Assembly (NCBI RefSeq): GCF_000377785.1
Contig: NZ_KB898726.1
Location: forward strand, 300,808-364,807
Reading direction: 5' to 3'
Source: Thioalkalivibrio sp. ALJ24
Lineage (GTDB): Bacteria > Pseudomonadota > Gammaproteobacteria > Ectothiorhodospirales > Ectothiorhodospiraceae
DNA: 64,000 nucleotides
The position numbers and the translations under genes were made by a program. Positions 33,825 through 41,541 of the stretch are shown piece by piece. The notes under the pieces are model-generated. The model worked only from the letters and a program-made list of their open reading frames with translations, ran no database searches and was not told the origin of the DNA. Numbering within the stretch: position 1 is the stretch's first letter; every line of letters begins with the position of its first letter.

Positions 33825-35537
33825 ATGCATGCACCGACCCGCCACACCCCGCGCGCCGTGCGGAACCCTCGCGCCGCCACCGCCGCCCTCATCCTGCTGC
33901 TGGCCCCGGCCCTGCCGGGGGCGGCCACCGCCGACTGCCCCGCCCCGCCGATCGACGACCGCGTGGCCCTCGACGAACTGCGCGCCGGCGCGGTGGACGA
34001 GGATCAACCCGTGGTCGCCGAGGGCACGGTCAGCGGCGTGTTCCAGGACGAGGACGCGCTGGGTGGGTTCTATCTGCAGGACGACGCGACCAACCCGCCC
34101 AGCGGACTGTTCGTGTACGCCCCGGACCACGCCGACACCGACCTGCAGCCCGGCGACCGGGTGCAGGTCCATGCGCGTTTCGGCCGCCACCACGGCCGCC
34201 CGCAGCTGTCCCGGATGCAGGCACTGGAGCGCTGCCGGCGCGGCGAACCCCCGCAGGCCGTGACCCTGCGCCTGCCGGAAGACGCCGAACGGCTGGAGGC
34301 ACTGGAAGACGTGCGCGTGCGTTTTGACCAGACCCTGACCGTCACCGCCAATCGCGAACTGGCGCGCTACGGCAGCCTGGACCTTGCCGCCGGCGGGCGC
34401 CTGCGCCACCCGGGCCAGACCGGGGAATTCGGCGATCCGGATGGCGGCGACGGCGATGGCAACGGGGATCGCCGCATCGTGCTGGACGACGGCAGCTACC
34501 GCGCCCGCCCCGACCCGGTGCCGTATCTGGACGACCACGGCACCCGCCGCGTCGGCAGTCGGGTGGACGGCCTGACCGGCATCCTGACCCACGCCTTCGA
34601 CGCCCACCGCGTGCATCCGGTGTATCCGCCGCAATGGGAGGGCGGGGACCGCCCCGACCCACCACCCGAGCCCGGCGACGACACCCTGCGCATCGCCACC
34701 GCGAACCTGGAGAACGACTTTGTCACCCTGGGCGAGCGCGGCGCGCAGGACCCCGCCGAACGCGAACGCCAGACCGCCAAGCTGGACGCCCAGCTCGCGG
34801 GCCTGGCGATGGACATCCTCGCATTCGTGGAACTGGAGAACCGCCCCGCCGCCGGACGCGAGCTGCGCGAGCGGGTGGATGCCCTGGACGAGCGCACGCA
34901 CATGCGCAAGGCCGCCCACCCCGACAGCGGGACCGATGCGATCCAGGTCGGCCTGCTCTACGACCGCGAGCGGGTGGAACTGCTGGACACCGCGGCCGAC
35001 GGGGATGCGGTCCACCATCGCCCGCCGCTGCTGGGCTGGTTCCGTTCACGCGACGGCGGCGAACCCTTCGGCGTGGTGGCCGTGCACTTCAAGGCCAAGA
35101 CCGGCTGTCCGGAGCACGGCGACATCGACCGCGGTCAGGGCTGCTGGAACCAGCGCCGCACCGAGCAGGCCGAGCGCCTGGCGGAGTGGATCGCCCGGCA
35201 GCGCGAGGCCAGACCGGACGACCCGCCGGTGATCATCGCCGGCGATCTCAACAGCTACGCCGCCGAAGACCCGCTGGCCGCCCTGCGCGCGGCCGGCAAG
35301 GAGGACCTGGTGGCCACGGATCCGGAGACCATCCACACCTACGTGTTCCGCGGCCGCTCGGGGCAGCTGGACTACCTGCTCGGCCCGGAGGCGCTGGCCG
35401 CGCGGGTCGTGGCCGCCGACACCTGGGCGGTGAACGCCGACGAACCCGTGTTCCTCGGCTTCGACGGCGCGCATCCGGCCGACGGCCCCTGGCGCGCCTC
35501 CGACCATGACCCGGTGTGGCTCGACCTGCGCCCGTAG
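33825..35537 (+). CDS. Secreted endonuclease/exonuclease/phosphatase-family nuclease (ExeM/NucH-like)
   Basis: This encodes 570 aa. A long signal peptide (about 1-36, ending Ala-Thr-Ala) leads to an OB-fold region (about 50-135) and a linker. The C-terminal EEP domain (about 285-570) shows Ala-Asn-Leu-Glu-Asn, the metal ligand in Val-Glu-Leu-Glu-Asn-Arg, Val-His-Phe-Lys-Ala-Lys, Ala-Gly-Asp-Leu-Asn-Ser and the final Ser-Asp-His-Asp-Pro. Two Cys pairs may form disulphides. It should be an extracellular or periplasmic DNase that scavenges nucleotides or loosens biofilm DNA. The protein is acidic, as expected in a salty habitat. Confidence 0.88.
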   Translation: MHAPTRHTPRAVRNPRAATAALILLLAPALPGAATADCPAPPIDDRVALDELRAGAVDEDQPVVAEGTVSGVFQDEDALGGFYLQDDATNPPSGLFVYAPDHADTDLQPGDRVQVHARFGRHHGRPQLSRMQALERCRRGEPPQAVTLRLPEDAERLEALEDVRVRFDQTLTVTANRELARYGSLDLAAGGRLRHPGQTGEFGDPDGGDGDGNGDRRIVLDDGSYRARPDPVPYLDDHGTRRVGSRVDGLTGILTHAFDAHRVHPVYPPQWEGGDRPDPPPEPGDDTLRIATANLENDFVTLGERGAQDPAERERQTAKLDAQLAGLAMDILAFVELENRPAAGRELRERVDALDERTHMRKAAHPDSGTDAIQVGLLYDRERVELLDTAADGDAVHHRPPLLGWFRSRDGGEPFGVVAVHFKAKTGCPEHGDIDRGQGCWNQRRTEQAERLAEWIARQREARPDDPPVIIAGDLNSYAAEDPLAALRAAGKEDLVATDPETIHTYVFRGRSGQLDYLLGPEALAARVVAADTWAVNADEPVFLGFDGAHPADGPWRASDHDPVWLDLRP

Positions 35538-35545
35538 GCCGCCGG

Positions 35546-36445
35546 TCAACTATTACCGGGGGTATTGTCCACCGGCGGGACCTCGGGCCCGGACGCCGGC
35601 TCGTCGCCGGAGACCACGCGCACCGGGAAGGGGGCGCCGGTCAGCGAACCCAGGGTGCGCTGCGGGAACGGGATCTCGATGCCGGCCTCGTCGAAGGCCT
35701 TCTTCACCGCGATGTGCATGCGATTGCGCAGGTCGAGGAAGTTTTCCCGCTTCGCCCAGACCGAGAACTGCAGTTTCAGTGCCGAGTCGCCGAATTCAAG
35801 GAAGATGAACAGCGGGCGCGGCTCCTCCAGACACAGCGGCTCGCGGTCGGCCACGTCCATCAGGATCTCGCGCACCCGCACGATGTCGGCGTGGTAGGCG
35901 ACGCCGATCTGCATGTCCAGGCGCCGGATCGGGAAGCGCGTCAGGTTGGTCAGCTGCGACTTCACCAGGGTCTCGTTGGGTACCCGCACCATCAGGTTCT
36001 CGAAGGTACGCAGCTTGACCGACAGCATGTCGATGGACAGCACCTCGCCGGTCACGTCGCCCACCCGGACCACGTCGCCCACCGCGAACGGGCGCTCGCC
36101 GATCAGGAACAGGCCCGAGATCAGGTTGGAGGCCGAGGTCTGCGAGGCAAACCCGATGGCCACCGTCAGGATGCCCGCCGCCCCCAGCAGCACGGTCAGG
36201 TCGAAGCCCAGCTCGCGCAGGGCCGATACCCCGGCCAGCACCAGCACCAGGTAGAACCCGATGCGTCGCACCAGCATCGCCTGCTGGGCGTCCAGATGGC
36301 GTCCCGCGACCCGGATCAGGGTGCGCGACACCACCCGCGCGAGCAGCAGCCCCACCCCCAGATAGATCGCCGCACGGACCCACGCGAGCACCGCATCGGC
36401 GGTCATCAGCTCCACACTGCGCGCGATCCAGGAACCCTCTTCCAT
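35546..36445 (-). CDS. MscS-family mechanosensitive channel
   Basis: This encodes 299 aa. Three membrane helices (about 20-42, 60-80, 85-110) end in the pore-lining TM3 with Gly/Ala packing (Gly-Ala-Ala-Gly-Ile-Leu-Thr-Val-Ala-Ile-Gly-Phe-Ala). The beta domain (Gly-Asp-Val-Val-Arg-Val-Gly-Asp-Val-Thr-Gly-Glu-Val) and the alpha/beta C-terminal domain follow. It releases solutes on sudden osmotic downshift, fitting the two osmolyte carriers in this window. It lies 8 bases downstream of the next gene on the same strand, so the two are co-transcribed. Confidence 0.92.
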   Translation of the reverse strand: MEEGSWIARSVELMTADAVLAWVRAAIYLGVGLLLARVVSRTLIRVAGRHLDAQQAMLVRRIGFYLVLVLAGVSALRELGFDLTVLLGAAGILTVAIGFASQTSASNLISGLFLIGERPFAVGDVVRVGDVTGEVLSIDMLSVKLRTFENLMVRVPNETLVKSQLTNLTRFPIRRLDMQIGVAYHADIVRVREILMDVADREPLCLEEPRPLFIFLEFGDSALKLQFSVWAKRENFLDLRNRMHIAVKKAFDEAGIEIPFPQRTLGSLTGAPFPVRVVSGDEPASGPEVPPVDNTPGNS

Positions 36446-36453
36446 CTCGCCCC

Positions 36454-37266
36454 CTAATGGAACAGTGCGCTGAACGCGCGCAGGCTGAAGCGGCTGCCAC
36501 CCGATTCACGCGGCTCGGCCACCCGCCGCGCGCGGGGCGACTCGGCCGGCGGCCCCTCGCCCAGCTTGACCTCGGCCAGGTCCCGTTCGGGCTCGTGCTG
36601 TACCCGCACCGCCGAGGTCCACAGGCGGCCGCGGGCATCCGCATACACCGGCAGGCGCGGCACCGGCAGCTTGATGCGCTCCAGCAGCAGGGTGTCGCCG
36701 GCGGCATTGTGCACCGTCAGCGGCGTCAGCACGCGATGGGCGCGCTCGGGCACGTCTTCGAGGGTCATGCGCGCCTGGGTGCGGCTGGCATAGCACAGCT
36801 CGCCCTCCACCGTGTTCGGGCCGAACCAGGTATCGGAGGCGGGATACGCGGGGAACTCGTGGAGCCGGGTCTCTCCCAGCCGCAGCTGCACCCAGGCGGG
36901 CGTGCTCACATACAGGGTGACCTCGCCGCCCGCGGGCACATGGAACGGCGCCTCCGGACGACTGACCACCGGCCGGTCGGCCAGAGCCACGGCCAGCGTG
37001 GCCGTCGCCCCGCCCGGGGTGCCGGCAAACCGTCGCTGCTCCGCCGGTTTCTCGGGCACCGGCTCGCGCGCCGGGATCTCGCGCCGGAAACCGCTTTCCT
37101 CCGGATCCCGCTCGCGGGCCAGCCACAGGTCCCACTCATCGGCGCAGCGTTTCAGCCACAGGTCCAGCGGCCCGATCGCCCAGTACCCGGTGGCCCCGGG
37201 CGGCAGCTCCACCGGCCCCCACCAGCCGGCATCCTCGCCGGAATTCGAATGTACGCGTACGCCCAT
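36454..37266 (-). CDS. MscS-linked protein, possibly DUF432 family
   Basis: This encodes 270 aa from the ATG at 37266 (GGAGG upstream). There is no signal peptide or membrane helix. The middle part looks beta-rich, with Pro-Phe-His-Val-Pro-Ala-Gly-Gly-Glu-Val and Trp-Phe-Gly-Pro-Asn-Thr-Val-Glu-Gly-Glu-Leu-Cys-Tyr; it recalls DUF432 proteins, which I remember next to MscS-type channels, but I cannot verify this. Co-transcription with the channel suggests a cytosolic partner or regulator. The function is unknown. Confidence 0.6.
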   Translation of the reverse strand: MGVRVHSNSGEDAGWWGPVELPPGATGYWAIGPLDLWLKRCADEWDLWLARERDPEESGFRREIPAREPVPEKPAEQRRFAGTPGGATATLAVALADRPVVSRPEAPFHVPAGGEVTLYVSTPAWVQLRLGETRLHEFPAYPASDTWFGPNTVEGELCYASRTQARMTLEDVPERAHRVLTPLTVHNAAGDTLLLERIKLPVPRLPVYADARGRLWTSAVRVQHEPERDLAEVKLGEGPPAESPRARRVAEPRESGGSRFSLRAFSALFH

Positions 37267-37359
37267 GGGCTCTCCCTCCTCCGGGCCACTGTAGCGCGAA
37301 GAAGCGAGCCGCAGAAGCGACCCGCCGGCCCGACCACGCCCCGGCACCGGGGGAACAGC

Positions 37360-38439
37360 TCAGAACAGATCCAGCTGCCGGTCATCGGCCGGCTTCGCTG
37401 GCGCCGGCGGGCGGAATTGGGAGCAATCGAGATCCCCGGACCAGCGGTCCAGCCCGTGGCGGCGCCGCGCGAGGGCAAAGCGCTGGCCCAGCAGATCGGC
37501 CCACGCCCCGGAGCCCCGCATGCGCTGGCCAAAGCTGGAATCGTAGACCCGCCCGCCGTGCGCCTCGCGCAGGCGGGCCAGCACGTGTTCCGCCTTCAGC
37601 GGTTCGTGGGCCCGGAGCCACTCCTCGAACAGCCCCGCCACCTCGCGCGGCAGGCGCAGCAGTACGTAGTCGGCCGAGACCGCACCGGCCGCAGCCGCCG
37701 CCTCCAGCAGAGACTCGGTCTCGCCATCGGTCAACACCGGGATCAGCGGGGCCACCAGCACGCTCACCGGCACGCCCGCATCCGTCAGCCGCCGGATGGT
37801 CTCCAGGCGCCGCTGCGGGGCCGCCGCGCGCGGCTCCAGACGCCTGGACAGACCGCGATCGAGGCTGGTCAGGGACACCGCCACCTGCGCCAGTCCGGCG
37901 TGCCCCATCGGCCCCAGCAGATCGAGGTCGCGTTCCACCAGCGCCGACTTGGTGACGATGGACACCGGATGCGCGCTCTCCGCCAGCACCTCCAGCAGCT
38001 CGCGGGTGACCCGCCATTCCCGCTCCACCGGCTGGTAGGCATCGGTGTTGATGCCCAGCGCGACCGGTGACGGCCTGTAGTTGCGCGCACCCAGTTCGCG
38101 GCGCAGCACGGCCGCCGCGCCAGTCTTCACGTACAGCCGGCTCTCGAAGTCCAGTCCGGGCGACAGCCCCACATAGGCATGCGCCGGCCGCGCGAAACAG
38201 TACGCGCAGCCATGCTCGCAGCCCCGGTAGGGATTGATGGACAGGGTAAACGGGACGTCCGGGGAGTCGTTGCGCACCAGCAGGCTGCGCGGCGTCTCCG
38301 GGGTCACTTCGGTGCGCAGCGCCGGGGCGGGATCGTCGTCCCCGACCCAGCCGTCGTCCACGGGTTCGCGCTGCAGGGGTTCGTAGCGGGCGGCCGGCCG
38401 GCTGGCACTGCCACGGCCGCGCGGGGGCTCACTCGCCAT
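37360..38439 (-). CDS. PA0069-type radical SAM protein
   Basis: This encodes 359 aa from the ATG at 38439. The cluster motif Cys-Glu-His-Gly-Cys-Ala-Tyr-Cys (CxxxCxxC) lies near residue 78, preceded by Ser-Ile-Asn-Pro-Tyr-Arg-Gly. A TIM-barrel with Thr-Lys-Ser and Ser-Leu-Thr-Ser-Leu-Asp-Arg follows, and the end is Gln-Leu-Asp-Leu-Phe. It resembles the SplB-related group whose substrate is not established; DNA or RNA repair is sometimes suggested. The start overlaps the DUF1992 gene by 11 bases, so the two are translated together. Confidence 0.87.
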   Translation of the reverse strand: MASEPPRGRGSASRPAARYEPLQREPVDDGWVGDDDPAPALRTEVTPETPRSLLVRNDSPDVPFTLSINPYRGCEHGCAYCFARPAHAYVGLSPGLDFESRLYVKTGAAAVLRRELGARNYRPSPVALGINTDAYQPVEREWRVTRELLEVLAESAHPVSIVTKSALVERDLDLLGPMGHAGLAQVAVSLTSLDRGLSRRLEPRAAAPQRRLETIRRLTDAGVPVSVLVAPLIPVLTDGETESLLEAAAAAGAVSADYVLLRLPREVAGLFEEWLRAHEPLKAEHVLARLREAHGGRVYDSSFGQRMRGSGAWADLLGQRFALARRRHGLDRWSGDLDCSQFRPPAPAKPADDRQLDLF

Positions 38440-38809
38440 CGAGCCTTGCGCACAGGGCCCGGAAATACCCGGACTCGGTGGCCAGGCCGGCATCGCCACC
38501 GCTGCGCCCGCGCTCGCGTGCCAGACGGTCCAGCAGCACGCGCAGACGCCGCGAATGGCGCTCCCGGCCCTCGGGCTCCTCGGCCTCGCGCAGCAGGGCC
38601 TCGACCGAGGCGATCTCGCCGCGCAGCCGGACTTCTTCCGGCACGTAGCCGGCGTTCTTCATGATGCGAAACGCCATGCGCATGTCTTCCGGCACGTCGC
38701 GGTCGTCATCCAGCTGCAGCGGCCGCCCGGCACCGGGCAGATCGTCGAACTCCCCGCGCCGCGCGGCATCGGCCAGCTGCGCCTCGATCTGCGCCTCGCT
38801 CAGAAGCAT
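38429..38809 (-). CDS. DnaJ-related DUF1992 protein
   Basis: This encodes 126 aa from the ATG at 38809. It has the DUF1992 hallmarks: Ile-Glu-Ala-Gln-Leu-Ala-Asp-Ala near the start, Gly-Glu-Phe-Asp-Asp-Leu-Pro-Gly-Ala-Gly-Arg-Pro-Leu, Met-Ala-Phe-Arg-Ile-Met-Lys-Asn-Ala-Gly-Tyr-Val-Pro, then a charged helical end. The family is found as a single domain or fused to DnaJ-type proteins; the molecular role is not known. It sits between a membrane protein gene 4 bases upstream and the radical SAM gene. Confidence 0.85.
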   Translation of the reverse strand: MLLSEAQIEAQLADAARRGEFDDLPGAGRPLQLDDDRDVPEDMRMAFRIMKNAGYVPEEVRLRGEIASVEALLREAEEPEGRERHSRRLRVLLDRLARERGRSGGDAGLATESGYFRALCARLDGE

Positions 38810-38813
38810 CGCG

Positions 38814-39311
38814 TTACACGGCACCGCCCTGCTGGGCCACCGGGAGCATCCACAGGGTCAGCGACAGCAGGATCGCGGTCAGGCTCACGCCAAAGATCGG
38901 CAGCATCATCACGCCGGCCAGCGGCTCGCGCCGGAACAGCCGGATGCCCATGCCGCCCAGGCTGATCGCCCAGCCCACGGCGACGAAGAACGAGAGCGCG
39001 TTGATCTCCCAGGTCCACAGTACGATCAGCGCGAGCGGCAGGCCCAGGTTGAGCACGACCAGTCCCATCTCCTGGGAGCCCGCGGCCTTGCCGGCCGACA
39101 GGGCGTAGGCATAGGCAGCCCAGATCATCATCAGGCCGAAGCCCAGGGCACCGGCCGCAGGCGACTCCAGCGGGGCGCGCAGGATGGCCGCGCCCGCCGG
39201 CTCCAGCTGCATGCCCAGCCCGATGATGGCCGCGGCCACGCCCAGGCTGATCAGCAGCCAGAACCAGAGGGTTCCGCGCTGTACTTCAGGTTCGGTCACA
39301 CTGTCACGCAC
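38814..39311 (-). CDS. Small polytopic membrane protein, function unknown
   Basis: I choose a GTG at 39311 with AAGGAG five bases upstream (165 aa); an ATG at 39365 would add 18 residues without a ribosome site. Five hydrophobic helices are visible (about 15-35, 52-70, 78-97, 99-117, 128-155). No catalytic or transport motif is evident. It is the first gene of a compact group with the DUF1992 and radical SAM genes. Confidence 0.65.
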   Translation of the reverse strand: MRDSVTEPEVQRGTLWFWLLISLGVAAAIIGLGMQLEPAGAAILRAPLESPAAGALGFGLMMIWAAYAYALSAGKAAGSQEMGLVVLNLGLPLALIVLWTWEINALSFFVAVGWAISLGGMGIRLFRREPLAGVMMLPIFGVSLTAILLSLTLWMLPVAQQGGAV

Positions 39312-39400
39312 GTTGACTCCTTGCGAAAACGCATTGAAAGGTTCTGGTCGGAGAGACCGCGCCAACCGTCTCGTGGTTCAAACCCGGGGCGGCGCGGGCT

Positions 39401-40435
39401 TCACTCGGCCACGCGCCAGGCGATGGTCTCGCCGGCCCGCAGAGGCACGCCCGGATCGTGGCCGAACAGCACCGCCTCGGGCACCGTCCATTCCGCACGC
39501 TCGAGGGTGATGGTGTCGTTGTTGCGCGGCATGCCATAAAAATCGGCACCATGATGGCTCGCGAACCCCTCCAGCCGATACAGCGCACCCGCGGCGGCGA
39601 AGGCCTCGGCATACAGTTCGATGGCCGCATGTGCCGAATAGATCCCGGCGCAACCGCAATCCGACTCCTTGGCGTGGCGCGGATGCGGTGCGGAATCGGT
39701 CCCGAGGAAGAAGCGCGGATGCCCGCTGGTCGCCGCACGCAGCAGCGCCTCGCGGTGGCGCTCGCGCTTGAGGATTGGCAGGCAGAAATGATGCGGCCGC
39801 ATGCCGCCGGCAAACAGTGCGTTACGGTTGTACAGCAGGTGCTGCGGGGTGATGGTCGCGCCGACGTTGTCCGGCGCGGACTCCACGAAGGACACCGCTG
39901 CCTCGGTGGTCACGTGTTCCAGCACGATGCGCAGCCCGGGGAAATCGCGCACCAGGCCCTGCAGGTGGCGTTCGATGAACACCGCCTCGCGGTCGAAGAT
40001 GTCCACGTCCGGGTCGGTCACCTCGCCGTGGATCAGCAGCGGCAGCCCGGCCCGCTCCATCGCCTCGAACACCGGATAGCAGCGGCGGATGTCAGTGACC
40101 CCGCTGGCGGAATGCGTGGTGGCCCCCGCCGGATACAGCTTGACCGCATGGACAAAGCCCGACTGCCGCGCCGCATCGATCATCCCGGGCGTGGTCTCCT
40201 CGGTAAGATAGAGCGTCATCAGGGGCTCGAAATCGGCCCCGTCGGGCAGGGCCGCGAGGATGCGGTCGCGGTACGCGGCTGCTGCATCCACCGAGGTCAC
40301 CGGGGGCTTGAGGTTCGGCATCACGATCGCCCGGCGAAAGCGCCGTACGGTGTCCGGCAGCACCGAGGCGAGGATGTCCCCGTCGCGCAGGTGCAGATGC
40401 CAGTCATCGGGGCGGGTCAGCGTCAGGCGTTCCAT
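39401..40435 (-). CDS. pyrC: Dihydroorotase
   Basis: This encodes 344 aa, the length of class II dihydroorotases. It closes carbamoyl-aspartate to dihydroorotate in pyrimidine synthesis. Visible zinc-site residues are Trp-His-Leu-His-Leu-Arg near residue 12-17, the carboxylated Lys in Val-Lys-Leu-Tyr-Pro-Ala-Gly-Ala-Thr, the Glu-His-Val-Thr-Thr-Glu and Thr-Pro-Gln-His-Leu segments, and Gly-Thr-Asp-Ser-Ala-Pro-His with the catalytic Asp. It lies 12 bases downstream of the DUF167 gene. Confidence 0.96.
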   Translation of the reverse strand: MERLTLTRPDDWHLHLRDGDILASVLPDTVRRFRRAIVMPNLKPPVTSVDAAAAYRDRILAALPDGADFEPLMTLYLTEETTPGMIDAARQSGFVHAVKLYPAGATTHSASGVTDIRRCYPVFEAMERAGLPLLIHGEVTDPDVDIFDREAVFIERHLQGLVRDFPGLRIVLEHVTTEAAVSFVESAPDNVGATITPQHLLYNRNALFAGGMRPHHFCLPILKRERHREALLRAATSGHPRFFLGTDSAPHPRHAKESDCGCAGIYSAHAAIELYAEAFAAAGALYRLEGFASHHGADFYGMPRNNDTITLERAEWTVPEAVLFGHDPGVPLRAGETIAWRVAE

Positions 40436-40447
40436 TGGTAATCCTTG

Positions 40448-40714
40448 TCATGCGCCGAAGTGTTGCTGGAGCCCGGTCACGCTCCAGCCGTCGATCTCCA
40501 CGGTCTTGTCGCGGCCAGTCCTGCCGGCCACAACGCGCACCGCATCCACCGGAAGCCCGAGTTCACGCGCCAGCAGCTGCTCTACCGCGCGATTGGCCCG
40601 GCCCTTTTCGGGGGCGGCGCGGACCCGCAGCTTCAGGGCATCGCCCATCCAGCCGGCCACCGCATCTTGCCGGCTTCCGGGTGCCACGCGCAGTTTCAGG
40701 CGGGCCGAAGCCAC
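40448..40714 (-). CDS. DUF167 (YggU-like) protein
   Basis: This encodes 88 aa from a GTG at 40714. The YggU fold is indicated by Leu-Lys-Leu-Arg-Val-Ala-Pro, then Leu-Lys-Leu-Arg-Val-Arg-Ala-Ala-Pro-Glu-Lys-Gly-Arg-Ala-Asn and Gly-Arg-Thr-Gly-Arg-Asp-Lys-Thr-Val. The family is common beside genes of housekeeping metabolism but its function is not established. It lies between a UbiE-like gene 6 bases upstream and pyrC. Confidence 0.85.
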   Translation of the reverse strand: MASARLKLRVAPGSRQDAVAGWMGDALKLRVRAAPEKGRANRAVEQLLARELGLPVDAVRVVAGRTGRDKTVEIDGWSVTGLQQHFGA

Positions 40715-40720
40715 GCCGGA

Positions 40721-41467
40721 TCAGGCCGGTCGCGTGGCCATGTAAGCAGAGAAGACGCCCAGCTGCACGTCGCGGTGGACGTTCTCGAAGCCCACCGATT
40801 CGAGCGTCTCCATGATCTCTTCCGGGGGCACGCACTGGTCGATGGTCTCCCAGAAGTAACGCATCAGCGTATGCCCGTCGGGATCACGGGTCAGGACTCG
40901 ACTGAGAAACGGGATGAAATCGCGGAAATAGAACCGCGCCATCGCCATCTGCCGCCGGGTGCGCGGGCGCGAGACCTCGAGGATGGTGCAGCGCCCGCCG
41001 GGCTTGAGCGCGCGGAAATATTCCCCGAAGGCCTCGCGCAGATCGCGTACGTGGCGCAGGCCGTAGCCCATGTACACGCGGTCGAACTGCTCGCTGGCGA
41101 CCGGCAGATCCTCGGCCAGCCCCTGGATGAAGCGTGACCGGAGCTTGCCGCGCGCCACGTCGATCATGCCGCGCGACGGGTCCACACAGGTAATGCGCTC
41201 GTCGCCGGTGATCTTGCGGATCTCCTCGGCCACCGGGCCGGTGCCGGTGGCCACGTCCAGGACCTCCATTTCCGGCTGCAGACCGGACTGCTTCAGCGCA
41301 TAGCGACGGTAGGCCTGACCGGTCCCGAGAAAGCCGAAGCGCAGGATGCGGTCATAGTAGGGCGCCGTACGGTCAAAAAGGTCGTCGACGAAAGCCCGTT
41401 TGTTGCTCTCGTCGCCGTAATAGTCCTTGAGTACGGGGTGCGGCTTGCGCTCCGGATCCGTTTCCAT
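40721..41467 (-). CDS. UbiE/MenG-like SAM-dependent methyltransferase
   Basis: This encodes 248 aa from the ATG at 41467. Motif I is Val-Leu-Asp-Val-Ala-Thr-Gly-Thr-Gly-Pro at about 63-72; Val-Asp-Pro-Ser-Arg-Gly-Met and the quinone-methylase-type Leu-Lys-Pro-Gly-Gly-Arg segment follow. The overall plan resembles UbiE, which C-methylates quinone precursors, but the UbiE signature regions are loose, so it may be a paralogue with another acceptor. It is the first gene of a run with DUF167 and pyrC. Confidence 0.75.
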   Translation of the reverse strand: METDPERKPHPVLKDYYGDESNKRAFVDDLFDRTAPYYDRILRFGFLGTGQAYRRYALKQSGLQPEMEVLDVATGTGPVAEEIRKITGDERITCVDPSRGMIDVARGKLRSRFIQGLAEDLPVASEQFDRVYMGYGLRHVRDLREAFGEYFRALKPGGRCTILEVSRPRTRRQMAMARFYFRDFIPFLSRVLTRDPDGHTLMRYFWETIDQCVPPEEIMETLESVGFENVHRDVQLGVFSAYMATRPA

Positions 41468-41541
41468 CGTCTCGATTCTCCCATGGGCCCGTCGGCGGGC
41501 CAGCCGGACAAGGCGCGCAGTGTACCAATTCCACCGGCGGC

